A DNA stretch of 64,000 nucleotides from Yponomeuta sedellus (Eukaryota > Arthropoda > Insecta > Lepidoptera > Yponomeutidae): positions 13,494,201-13,558,200 of the forward strand of contig OW203732.1 in the NCBI GenBank assembly GCA_934045075.1, written 5' to 3'. The position numbers and the translations under genes are program-made. Shown here piece after piece: positions 40,612 to 50,465 of the stretch. Within the stretch, counting starts at the first letter, position 1, and each line of letters opens with the position of its first letter. The notes beneath the pieces were generated by a model. The model made no database searches. It was not told the origin of the DNA and was given only the letters and a program-made list of their open reading frames with translations.

Positions 40612-41243
40612 TCCTTAGCACGGGTTAGTGCATTAAAAATAAAAATAGTATAATCATGTGGGTACAGCGATATCATTCCGATGTAAAACCTAACTGAGTG
40701 CTTAGTGCGAGTTTGACAGATCCAATCGAATTACTTTACTACCGCGTTAGTCGAGCATTGAGTAGTGAGTATGAGTAAGTTAACCGTTCAAACTGGTAAA
40801 ACGCTGTCACAGTACAACTCGCACTCGCTTTTATTCGTGTTTTGGCTGGTAAACGTGTTCACTTCTCAACGTAAACCATTACAACTCGCACTCAGCAATT
40901 TTAATTTCCATACTCGTCGCTAGGTCGCGCTTCCTCGATGCCATAGAAATACGAGTTAACGTTAACGCGATCGAGTAGTTAAAAAACTCGCACTAAGCAC
41001 TCTGCAAAGTAGGTAGTCGGGGCTGTAAGTGATGCAATCTACTTCGGCCAGATGTCGCTGCCTGTACGTAATACAGAGAATAGATGCCGGTGAGTCGCCC
41101 ATTGGCTCAGTTGGATAGAGCGCTGGCACGGATAGCCAGAGGTCGCGGGTTAGAATCCCGGCATAGGTGGAATATTTAGCCTCTAAATAGGTTTTTAAAA
41201 TTGTCCTTAGCACGGGTTAGTGCATTAAAAATAAAAATTGTAT
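40612..41243 (+). repeat. SINE A dimer interrupted by a MITE
   Basis: A left 3' fragment (CTTAGCACGGGTTAG to ATAATCATGTGGG), linker GATATCATTCCGATG, then a full right unit with TTGGCTCAGTTGG and TTAGAATCCCGG. The linker is broken at 40697-41001 by a MITE. The whole lies inside the proposed intron between exons at 40340 and 41603. Confidence 0.8.
40694..41004. mobile_element. PIF/Harbinger-type MITE, copy 1 (305 bp)
   Basis: The element is 40697-41001, with TIRs AGTGCTTAGTGCGAGTTT and AAACTCGCACTAAGCACT and the duplication CTG at 40694-40696 and 41002-41004. The unfilled site is visible in the homologous SINE linker at about 4250-4257 (AACTGCAA). A CWG 3-bp duplication is typical of PIF/Harbinger. 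Internal GAGTGCGAGTTG-type subrepeats are present. Confidence 0.9.
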
Positions 41244-41244
41244 A

Positions 41245-41602
41245 AATACATTTTATAAAAAAAGATTTTGAGTTAAAATTAGTACAAAAAAACATTTTAG
41301 AAATTCCAATCACTAACCAGTTTCAAGTGATGCGACGTGGCTACGTGGTAAGGAAACTCAGCTAGTAAGTAATCAGGAACAGGAAGCGCATTTATAAGTA
41401 GAGAAGGTACAGCCCTGTAAAAAAATGTTTATCTAAGTAATGTCATTTATGTATTAAGACGTAATAATAATATTGCGTTCTAAATGACGGAGCAAAATAC
41501 ATTCAAATGTTTGACGTAAAGCAAGGCGTATTTTGTTTATTATAAAATAATAAATTGTTCATGAAATGTAGTGTTACATTATAAATTTATAACACAACTC
41601 AC
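41245..41602 (-). other. Unassigned; within the proposed THAP intron
   Basis: AT-rich. If a further exon joins 41603 to 40340 it should lie here or at 40341-40611. I cannot identify it. Confidence 0.35.
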
Positions 41603-41733
41603 CATTTCTTTAATCGGCTTCCTTTTTTGTATAAATCTTTCGGGTTGAAATGATCTCCACATACATATGTTGGTGGAGATTTTCAATGGGGATATACGCA
41701 AGATCTTCCACAATTTTCACCCATTGACTGCAT
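41603..41733 (-). pseudogene. THAP zinc finger, exon 2 (frameshifted)
   Basis: A 131-nt block between acceptor TTTTTTTTTAG and donor AAATG/GTGAGT. Joined in phase to exon 1 it starts RCSQWVKIVEDL, including the invariant THAP tryptophan, and PIENLHQHMY. Then one base is missing, and the second half of the zinc site (CGDHF, then GSRLKK) continues in the next frame. As read, translation stops at a TAA just before the donor. This is a pseudogene, an assembly error, or a real loss in this haplotype. Confidence 0.65.
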
Positions 41734-42009
41734 CTAAAAAAAAACACATTCAATGCAGCCAATAATTGTGCATCGTTGAAACATTGTTATGGCTTATAGC
41801 AATTCACCCGTCGTACACTGAGTCATAATTCTGACCAAGGTACTCATCAGCTATTTTTTATCGATATTGAACATGTGTATGGCACATCACTATGACATTG
41901 AAACAACTCAATATTTTTCTCATAACATAGGTATTAATTACGTTATATAACATAATTTATGATCTTGCTCTTGTGCAAGATGACAAAAACTGTAGCCAGA
42001 AATACTTAC

Positions 42010-42119
42010 CGGTCTTCATCCCTAGGAAATTTACTCATAAACTTTCTTTTGGTACCCTTTGACCGGCTGCATCTTATTTTACAAATGGCACAAGTTCGAC
42101 ACCATCCGATCAGTGCCAT
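42010..42119 (-). CDS. THAP zinc finger, exon 1
   Basis: ATG at 42119-42117 on the minus strand and a strong donor GACCG/GTAAGTA after 42010. Thirty-six codons read ICKIRCSRSKGTKRKF and SKFPRDED, with the first zinc pair C10-x2-C13 and the F-P box typical of THAP (F27, F31-P32). THAP is a C2CH DNA-binding finger of host regulators and P-element-like transposases. From C13 to the next CGDH is about 49 residues, within the THAP range. The intron to exon 2 is 276 nt with GT-AG ends. Host gene, domesticated transposon and decayed P-like element are all possible. Confidence 0.62.
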
Positions 42120-42439
42120 TATTAAAAGAAAATCACCAAACACTGTACAACAAGATACACACAGCTAGATATTGAAAAAACTTAAAACACATAAAATAAC
42201 TAGAAAACTTTCTAATATGTGCCGCGTTCCGCCATATTTGTTATGTTTTCAGTTTGACATTGACAGTAAGTAGTATTAAAGAGTGAGACAAAAATATGTC
42301 CGCCATTAAAACGGGGCTAAATGCGAACAAAAATTTCAAAGTTCCTACTTGCGCTAGGCTGGATGCAAGTAGAAACTATGGCTTCTATGTAGGTAGTAAA
42401 GCGTATTTTGTACATAAATAATATTATTGGGACATTTTT

Positions 42440-42645
42440 TTTTTAAACCTATTTAGAGGCAATACAGGGAATATTGTAAAGAGGTTCGAAATTTCACTGA
42501 TGCTGGTGAGACGCCCATTAGCTCAGTTGGAAAGAGCGCTGGCACGGATAGCCAGAGGTCGCGGGTTCGAATCCCGGCATAGGTGGAATTTTTAGCCTCT
42601 AAATAGGTTTTTAAAATTGTCCTTAGCACGGGTTAGCGCATTATT
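42440..42645 (+). repeat. SINE A, long form, with inverted 5' tag
   Basis: A plus-strand unit (ACAGGGAATATTGTAAAGAG to GTCCTTAGCACGGGTTAG) is preceded by AAACCTATTTAGAGGC at 42446-42461, the reverse complement of its own body segment GCCTCTAAATAGGTTT. Confidence 0.75.
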
Positions 42646-42650
42646 TTTTT

Positions 42651-43344
42651 TTTTTAAGCCGGCGCTATTAGTTTCTTTTCGTATGTACCCTCTTAATGTG
42701 CTTCTACTATTCTCTAAGGTTTACTGGAATAAATTTATTGCATCAAGCTTACAACAAGTTGGACTTTGCACAAGTTATTCTTTATGTAATGTCCTGTGCA
42801 ATGTTTGTGTGCAATGAAGTATGAAAAAGAAGAAGAAATACATTTATTTATCGCCACATAGACATATACCAGTAATGTACAGAAAAAAAAATCCTTTTAA
42901 TATCCCCGTAAATCACGTTGAACGAATTTGAAGCCACCCTGTTGTAGGATTACTTCCCGCTTATGCTCCATCGATAGTCGCTTAATGAAACCGGAGCTTG
43001 CGACTAACCAAGCAAAAGATCTATAGAAACTTAAGTTTTCAATGCGACGGAGAGCGTTTGACATTCCAATCTCTCAGAATTAATTAGGTCTTTCTTTTAC
43101 TGTTCGATCGTCTCCCGGCGCTCGCTCTTCGACTTAAGTCTTTCCAGCCCGACTCGTCCCGAACGGCTTATTTAGTTCTTTGATGTCAATAAGCTTTTAA
43201 ATATATGCCACTAGCCTCTCCTCTATCTAGGCGGTTAAACTACGGACTCTGGCGATTGCATCGTCTCATTAAATCAATTATCTCAGGCCGTACTCGAAGC
43301 CAGTAATATTTTACTGAATCACCAAACCTGAATATAATATATAT
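42651..43344. other. No assignable gene
   Basis: Unique sequence including a GC-richer part at 43090-43170. No motif or repeat supported. Confidence 0.4.
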
Positions 43345-43526
43345 TATTAAGTATGTATCAATATGCAAATTTGCCAAATCCTTCAGCAACTTTCCATCGT
43401 AAGGTTGCCTGGGAGAAATTGATTTTAGCAAAAAGGCCGCTGATTGTACTATGTATATTCGTAATTATTTTGTATTTGTTGTTTTTCCAGTGTACAAAAA
43501 ATTATATTCTTAGCTTATCTTAAATT
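43345..43526 (+). repeat. LINE 3' end, decayed
   Basis: Matches 15822-16072: CAGCAACTTTCCATCGTAAG, GATTGTACTATGTATATTCG, TTTTCCAGTGTACAA and a TATCTTA tail. Confidence 0.65.
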
Positions 43527-43537
43527 ATAATATTAAA

Positions 43538-43550
43538 TACACACAAACAC

Positions 43551-43590
<40 letters not shown>
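43538..43590. repeat. (CA)n microsatellite
   Basis: About 24 CA units with a few interruptions. Confidence 0.9.
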
Positions 43591-43866
43591 ATAAAACGCG
43601 TTCACATACATCTTATAAGTTGGACAAATTGAGCCTCTACCTGGCCACGAAGAGTTTTGTGATTGAGAGGAACAAGGTTTTAATTTGTGAAATAATCATT
43701 ATTTAAAAAATAGATTGTAACTGGCCAGAGTTACGATTATTTGATTACAATTATCAGTTATTTGGAAATCATGACTATTTATAAGTAAAAATAGGTGCGT
43801 TCCAATTTCAAAATGAGTCTTCACATTTTTTGCGAGCTAATTTAAATTGTCGTGTGTCATTGAAAA

Positions 43867-44353
43867 ATGGATCTGCGCTGATAACATTTTCGCGCTAAGA
43901 TTTATTACGATTTCAAGTGTCGCCTGAAACCGGATGAATCGTACCAGAGACTTCTTCAATCGGCATTCATTCTCTTCCAAGGCAACCGTGCATAGTTGGT
44001 ATAACGAACTCAAGCGCGGCTTATTATCTTTGGGGATGAAGAGAGAAGTAATCACCCGTTCACGACTGTTACGAAAGAAAATGTGCTGGCGTAAAAAAAT
44101 TAACACAAGACAATATAACACCGCCTGACCGTCGCTCTAAAGCAGGCCCTGTTGGAATAGTATGGTGATACGATAAACAAATTTAAAGAAGGCTTGTCAT
44201 TACCTGGATTTGTCACTATGATCCAGAAACGAAGCGCTAGTCGACGGTTTGGGTGTTTCAAAATGAATCAAACCAAAGAGAAGCGATCTAGAAGCGGGCG
44301 GATGATTTTAATCGACACCTTTTTAAATTTTACAGGCTATTTGATATCAGTTC
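43867..44353 (+). pseudogene. mariner transposase pseudogene
   Basis: Read across frames, the plus strand gives mariner landmarks: IYYDFKCRLKPDESYQRL, then ATVHSWYNELKRG and LLSLG, then FTTVTKENVLA, and after a large deletion WICHYDPETKR, WVFQNESNQTK and RSGRMI. YDPETKR is a characteristic mariner segment. There are several frameshifts and early stops (two near codon 5), the catalytic core is mostly gone, and no terminal repeats were found. It is long dead. Confidence 0.75.
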
Positions 44354-44629
44354 AAAAGCTTTAATTGATTAAAAAAATTGTTTATTCGATTTGCATTAGC
44401 TAACAAAAGAAGTCAGGCTTTCAATTCGCAGTATATCTGCTATGTACCATCTGTGTATTTTAGAAAACGAGATCGGTATCTCAATCGATATGTATTTAGA
44501 ACATTGTGATTTTAGACAAGTATAGCACTGGTATATACCTTATATTCGGTGCCACTACAAAATCAAAGCTGACAACCAAGTATTAATTACGGTATAACAT
44601 TTAAAAAAATATATTTGTTATATATCAAA

Positions 44630-44877
44630 CAAATATATATTGCGAATGTGAGTAGAAGGGCTGGTAAGGGACGTCCCAGACGGACTTACATCGACCAAAT
44701 AGGGGATGTATTAGCAAAGGAAAAGATAAAAAGTACCCGGGACCAGCGTGCGTGCATGCAACGACTTATGAACGTTGATGAAGCGAAGGTGATCTGTCAG
44801 GATCGTGGCAAGTGGCAGTCCCTGGTATCTGCCTACCCCTCTGGGATACAGGCGTGAGGTTATGTATGTATGTATAT
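44630..44877 (+). pseudogene. RTE-type LINE ORF2 terminus
   Basis: The plus strand encodes QIYIANVSRRAGKGRPRRTY, DQIGDVLAKEKIKSTRDQRA, ICQDRGKWQSLVSAYPSGIQ and a stop at 44855-44857, then GTGAGGTTATGTATGTATGT. It is the closest relative in the window to 1268-1633. Confidence 0.8.
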
Positions 44878-45040
44878 TAAACGGGTCTCATCAGGTCTTA
44901 TCACGATTATTTATTAGGTGAAACGTAATTACCTTATTTCACGACGCTAATCGCGATTATTTCCCGACGTCGTCGGTTAATACGTGACCCGTTTAATATA
45001 TAACTATGTATGAGTATCGCGAATCATTAAGAGATACTAA
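44870..45040. repeat. Repeat K copy with terminal inverted repeats
   Basis: TATATTAAACGGGTC at the left and GACCCGTTTAATATATA at about 44986-45003 are inverted. The inside has TAATTACCTTATTTCACGAC and AATCGCGATTATTTCCCGAC. Flank-like GTATCGCGAATCATTAAGAG also follows in other copies. Confidence 0.6.
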
Positions 45041-46088
45041 AATATATTTTGTTATGAATTATTCGTTTCCCCAAAAAATATTACGGATAATGTAGTTTTT
45101 TGCTGTCTATCGCGTAGCGTTTTTTTTTGTTCAGAGGATAGACTTTTAACACTGTCTGCAAATAAAGAGGCGCCTGTGAGGTTATGTCGTAATGGCGGCC
45201 TCAAAAGTTTCACGGGCGTTGTGTTTCGGCGAAACAAAGGCGAGGTCACACAAACTGCGACAAATCCTCATTTTGTTGAGGAATCCGACATCATTTCCGT
45301 CGACCGCGGTCTTAAGGCGAGTGAGACGTGGCTTCTACTCTCTGTTCTTTCGATGAACAGATTTACCTACGGTTTCTGAGGTTAAGAGTCCGTAGGCACT
45401 TTAGTGATTTAGGGAATAGGCTTTACATAAACAACGTGAGCTTAGAAAGGAGACTGAACTAGGTATATTACCTATACAAGCACAAACCAAATTTACCACG
45501 CGAATATACATGCGATAATGTACTCGTCGATACGGACAATATTTCTTCTTCTTCTTTTTCTTCGGTCCATTAACTCCTAGGGGAGCATAGGGCGCATAGG
45601 GCGCCAACCACAGATTTCCACTTCTGACGGTGGTTCGTGGCAGCTTCCAAATTGGGCCAACTAGTGCCAATAACGGACAACAATTTCTATGAGCAAAAAT
45701 ATGTAAAATAATGGCGTCTTTACAATAGCATAAAAATAGGGCATCAAAATATTATGTTGCTATTGTTCGGATTTACAAGTAGAACTCTCCATTTTCTTGA
45801 TTGAAGTTATATCCAAATTGCTCGGATTAACGACTCTAGTAGAACTTCTTATTTTCTTTCCCCAACTTCGTGGGTCACCGCAGACGTAAGAATGAGGGAG
45901 TAGAGAATAGCATCGGTTGGCTGCTTATGGGGACAAAGAAGTATGACCTCTTAATCTTAGTCCATATACACATTGAAATATATGGGTGGTTAGAAAGCTT
46001 AGGTTATGTAATCAGTAATTAAAAATGTCATCTATTCAGACTTTTAAGTATAGACGTGAAATAAAAAAATAATTGAGTTGAGAACTTG
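45041..46088. other. No assignable gene; possible retroelement tail
   Basis: At 45543-45660 a TTCTTCTTCTTTTTCTTCGG stretch followed by GGTCCATTAACTCCTAGG resembles a LINE-type tail on the minus strand. A moderately GC-rich frame lies at 45176-45379. Neither is supported further. Confidence 0.4.
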
Positions 46089-46399
46089 CAGAGTGCTTAG
46101 TGCGAGTTTTTTAACTACTCGATCGCGTTAACGTAAACTCATATTTCTATGGCATCGAAGAAGCGCCACCTAGTGATAAGTATAGAAATTAAAATTGCTG
46201 AGTGCGAGTTGTAATGGTTTACGTTGAGAAGTGAACACCTTTACCAGCTAAAACACGAATAAACGCGAGTGCGAGTTGTACTGTGACAGCGTTATGCCAG
46301 TTCGAACGGTTAATTTACTCATACTCACTACTCAATACTCGATTAACGCGGTAGTAAAGTTATTCGATTGGAACTGTCAAACTCGCACTAAGCACTCAG
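46089..46399. mobile_element. PIF/Harbinger-type MITE, copy 2 (305 bp)
   Basis: The element is 46092-46396, with the same 18-bp TIRs as copy 1 and duplication CAG at 46089-46091 and 46397-46399. Same length as copy 1 but inserted in the opposite orientation. Confidence 0.9.
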
Positions 46400-46427
46400 G
46401 ACCCGTACCCGAGTAGTGCAGACATTT

Positions 46428-46520
46428 GTTATCAACCCTTGCATGTCCCCACTGTTGGGGCACGGGTCTCTTCCTGCACCGCAGGAAGGTTAGGCCATAC
46501 TCCACCACCAGTCCGGACAT
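46428..46520 (-). repeat. SINE B 3' fragment
   Basis: The minus strand has GGTGGTGGAGTATGGCCTAA to GGACATGCAAGGGTTGATAA. It is 5'-truncated. Confidence 0.75.
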
Positions 46521-46539
46521 ACGTTGATATCGATATCGA

Positions 46540-46730
46540 GAACCTGGCGACCACGGACCGGTGGACGCAGCGTTGGCAGGCCCTTCACCTGATGGTTTGA
46601 CGACCTCGTTACGATGGTGGGGAATCGCTGGATGCAGACGGCACAAGGCCGTGAAGCTTAGAAAACCATGAAAGAGTCTTATGTTCCGCAGTGGGCGTCA
46701 AATGGCTGATAATGATGATGGTGAGTTGAG
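46540..46730 (+). pseudogene. LINE ORF2 C-terminal remnant
   Basis: One plus-strand frame reads GNRWMQTAQGREA, stop, KTMKESYVPQWASNG, stop, then GATAATGATGATGG. This is the RWMQ-A-DR...YVQQW tail of insect RTE-type LINEs with a TGAT-rich end. Confidence 0.7.
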
Positions 46731-46854
46731 AAAACATGTTTCAAAAAAATCGCGAACAATTAATTCAGACTCGCTGTCTATCAGAACAATGAACCTCGGC
46801 CCCGCCCTGTGCAACATCACTGTTACATTTCCATTCGTAGAATTTACTCCTTGT

Positions 46855-47207
46855 GATGAAACAAAGCGCTCGTGGCCTAGTCGAACCGAGTGACTGGAAT
46901 CAAATACTTTAGTTAAGCAACTGCAGGTGCGGTCAGGTGCAGGATGGGTGACCAACCCATGACTACCGCTAGTGGCATTTTTTACGTTAATCCGTTGGTG
47001 CCGGCTGTCATGTAATGGCAGTTGTTGAGCCATGTCAGAGCCCTTATGGGCGGCTTGATAACTTCTGAAAGTAAGGCCCGTTACTGTCTTACAATCCTCC
47101 ACCAACCCGGACTTGGCCCCCGTGGTGGAGTATGGCCTAACCTCCTGCATGTAGGAAGAGACCAGTGCCCAGCAGTGGGGACATACAAGGGTTGATATCG
47201 ATGAAAC
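46855..47207 (+). mobile_element. SINE B, full length, 8-bp duplication
   Basis: From GCGCTCGTGGCCTAGTCG (46866) through the 5S-like TTAAGCAACTGCAGGTGCGG and GGATGGGTGACC to GGACATACAAGGGTTGATAT. GATGAAAC at 46855-46862 and 47200-47207 flanks it. Confidence 0.85.
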
Positions 47208-47972
47208 GAAACCAGTGTAGTCTCAAGTAGGCCCCAAGCTGAGAGGAGTTTCTTTAATAATTTTGTAGGTCTGAAGATTATCTATCTCCGGTTTGTGTTC
47301 TCATTTTATGGTCTTTATCCCAGAGCGCTTTGAGGGATAAACTACTAGGGATCTGTATAAAATTTGGGGTAATCTCTTATATTTTCGTCTTATCTACATA
47401 ATGATTTTGAAATCGTTAGTTGTATATTGAGAAAATGTCCTTTCCATTGTGAAAACAGTATTTTTAAAATTGTTAACACTACAGCGTGATTTTGAAATTA
47501 ATATCCATATTTGGAAGAAATATTGTTTTCGTTTAAGCGACGAGTATTATTAAATAAATGAATGTGACCTTTACTAATTTCCGACCACTATCCCGAAATT
47601 AAAATTGGTAGGATGCATTGAAAAATGTTTTCAAATATGTTAAATATAGTTATGTTATGTAAAATAGAATAATTAAGAAAAAAGAATAATTCAGTTAGTT
47701 GGCGTCTAGCTTAAATCGCCATAAGACCTAAAGTTTTTTTTGTTTTTTTAAGCTTTTGTCATGATATTGTTTTTTAATTACTAAGAGAAGTAATTTTAGG
47801 TAACTAATATAAGATAGTCTGACGTCCGAATTTTCCAAAACTATGTAATATGTTTCTTCATGGTTGAAATGCCCCCTTAAAGTTTTGTTAACCGGACTCT
47901 ATGTCGCCTTCTAGTTTATTTGGAGGTTTTGTACTTTTAGCGTGTCGATCTGAGTTACTAGTAACTTTATAG
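47208..47972. other. No assignable gene
   Basis: AT-rich unique sequence without supported features. Confidence 0.45.
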
Positions 47973-49457
47973 CATAGCGTATTTTTAATCCAAAATCGCT
48001 GTGTAAGAGCCATTTTCGGAACTAAGCAGATTGAATCATGCCGTCCTTACTTCAAGAAGTATCAGATTCTACCAGTGCCATGTCTGTATATATTTGAAAT
48101 ATGTTTATTTGTATTTAAAAATAGGTGTCTTTTTCAAAGTAATCAGGATATATCAACAAGAACTCTCCGATCGAAATACTCAAAAAAGCTACATAAACCA
48201 CCAGCAAATTTATGTTTAGTATCTAGAAATTTCTTTATAATATGTGTAATTTTGAGATACGCAGACGACACCACGATAGTGGCACAAAGCGAGGTGGAGA
48301 TGGCTGCCATACTTAAAAAGATTGAAATTGAGAGCGCCAAACTTGGTCTAAAAATTAACCATTCGAAAACCAAAATAATGGTTGTAGACAGAGCTAAGCT
48401 CCTACCACAAACAGACGCTCTTAAAGGCTACGACAAAGTCAACCAATTTGTTTACCTCGGTTCTCTGGTGACTAATGATGGCAGCTGTACTGAGGAGATA
48501 CGCCGCAGGGCTGGTATGGCCAAGAGCGCCATGACGAATCTGGACAAGATATGGAGGAACCGTACCATTCGTCAGCAAACTAAGGTGCGGCTGGTTCGGT
48601 CACTGGTGTTCTCCATTTTCACCTACGGTGCCGAGACATGGTGCGTTAGAAGCCGCAACTGTAGCCGAATCGATGCATTCGAGATGTGGTGTTGGAGGAA
48701 AATGCTCAGAATCCCGTGGACAGCCTTCAGAACCAATATTTCTATACTTAACGAGCTCGGTATAACGAAGCGACTGTCTTCAGTCTGTCGCCAGAGGTAC
48801 TTCAGCTTTTTTGGGCATATTATGCGGTCACGACGTCATAGCCTAGAGAAGCAGATTGTTTTGGGCCAGTTAGAGGGCAGACGAGCGAGAGGCAGAACAC
48901 CAATGCGCTGGTCCGATGCCATAAAGAAGGCAGCTGGGGGATCCATTCAGCATGCATCCCATTGCGCACATAACCGAGACAAATGGAGAACTATTGTATA
49001 TGGTCACGATCCTCAGAATTGAGGGACCGATTAAAAAAGATGTGTGTAAATATTTTTAACAAATTACCAGTCTTTTAAAAAAGAAACATTAAATACTTTT
49101 AAAAGATTAACAAATAAGTGGCTCCTAGTTTATTGTTTTTATAGTTTGAAAGAGTTTATGGAGTATGATGTTGAATAATTTTATTTTGTAGCTAAGTGTG
49201 TCGCTATTGTTAGATGCGCAGCTATTTAGTTTTTAAGATGATCTCATATTGTTAAGGATTTTCATTTAAATATGTTACCTATTACAGTTCTGCTTTGTTA
49301 CTGTTTCTATGATACATGTAAAAAATATGTAATGGCTGGATGAATGTGAGTACACCTGTTAAGGTAAGATTTGGTGAATCTATTTTAAATAGCAACTGTC
49401 ACTGCTAAATGTGTAACCCATGTCTATGCTCACAATAAATATTCTTATTCTATTCTT
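47973..49457 (+). pseudogene. Jockey/CR1-type LINE ORF2 end, split by an RTE insert
   Basis: 47973-48249 encodes QNRCVRAIFG, SCRPYFKKYQILPVPCLYI and FEICLFVFKN, a typical post-RT segment of Jockey/CR1-like LINEs. After the insert 48250-49042 it resumes with CVNIFNKLP, then decays by frameshifts to about 49160, and ends in a 3' untranslated region with CTCACAATAAATATTC and a TTATTC tail. An in-frame TAG lies before 47973. Confidence 0.75.
48243..49049 (+). mobile_element. RTE-type LINE (3' half of ORF2) nested in another LINE
   Basis: The plus strand encodes from the YADD catalytic motif (LRYADDTTIVAQ) to a TGA at 49020-49022: INHSKTKIMVV, QFVYLGSLVTNDGS, FEMWCWRKMLRIPW, FFGHIMRSRRHSLEKQIV and ARGRTPMRWSD. 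It is truncated just upstream of YADD, so it lacks the endonuclease and RT N-terminus. The frame itself is intact. TGTGTAA at 48243-48249 and 49043-49049 is a likely target duplication. The apparent 315-codon frame from 48075 is a chimera of the host LINE and this insert. Confidence 0.85.
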
Positions 49458-50186
49458 CTAAATACAGTCGTTAACACATCGGCATTTTCATTTTCGTCTC
49501 TATTAACTATAAATAATAAAGGTCATTCAGACATAAAATTAGCTACTTACCTTTAGTCCCGTTCGCGAAGAAAACCTTGTACTAAATAGCCTATAGGTTT
49601 ATTCGATTGATTTATGGTAACTAAGCATTGTTTTTCTCTTAGTCTCGCGGCCGGTGTTATTCTAATTAGTTAATTCCTAATTATACTTTCTTTCACACGA
49701 AACATTGAACCTTAGACAAGTACAATAACAAGGGCGAGTTTATTCTATTGTGAATAATGTGATAAAAGCAAATCGTTCTATTGTAATTAATTTTAGTTAC
49801 TTATAGTAGTTTTACGCAATTTAACTCAGCGTTATAACCGAATCCACCTGAAAGTAGCTCAAACATGAGCTACTTTCAGGTGGATTCGGTTGTGGAGAAT
49901 GAGGCAGCAAAGAAACTCTACTTTCACCATTCTCTTCTCAATTATTCTTATCATAACTTATTTATAAAGCACATAACTCACAATTACACAAACTAAGCAG
50001 AGTGATATGAAATAATTGACAAAACTATTTATTTATATTAACACAAATCGAAAGTAATAATCAAGGACACAGAATTCAAGGACTCAACGGTCAAGGGCAA
50101 AGTATAACGGAAGAATAACCTCACCAGAGCGCGAAACCACAATGACCCATTCCTTGAGCCGATACGAACCAAAACGAGACCAGGGG
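49458..50186. other. No assignable gene; perfect hairpin
   Basis: Unique sequence apart from the hairpin at 49836-49891. Confidence 0.45.
49836..49891. repeat. Perfect 26-bp inverted repeat, 4-nt loop
   Basis: Arms 49836-49861 and 49866-49891 are exact reverse complements around AACA. The left arm begins AACCGAATCCACCTG. Confidence 0.95.
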
Positions 50187-50465
50187 GGCGAGTCTTTACA
50201 ATCCATAGTTGTTCAATTGAGTCATATTAGCCCGGTAATGATCGTTTCATTCACACTATCGGTAGTCTGGTAATCAATAGCATTGCAATGGTTATAACCC
50301 GTGCTACGCGATTCGATCTTCTTCACGAGAGATGTCTCTTTAATTTGCGCGGGTTATACCCTTGGAATGACATTGTACTGCTATTGCTTTGTAGACTACC
50401 AAACTGAGGCAAAAATCAACCATTGTCAAGCTTATTTCATTCTATTGAATAACTATGTAAGTCTC
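50187..50465. repeat. MITE-like repeat H, full copy
   Basis: Imperfect inverted termini: CATAGTTGTTCAATTGAG near 50205 and TTCTATTGAATAACTATG near 50440. The body shares TTTCATTCACACTATCGGTA with 9480-9718. Confidence 0.65.

Noticed and set aside
48075..49022. A 315-codon open frame as a host gene
   Set aside because: Its two halves belong to different LINE families joined at an insertion point with a target duplication; the older LINE resumes downstream.
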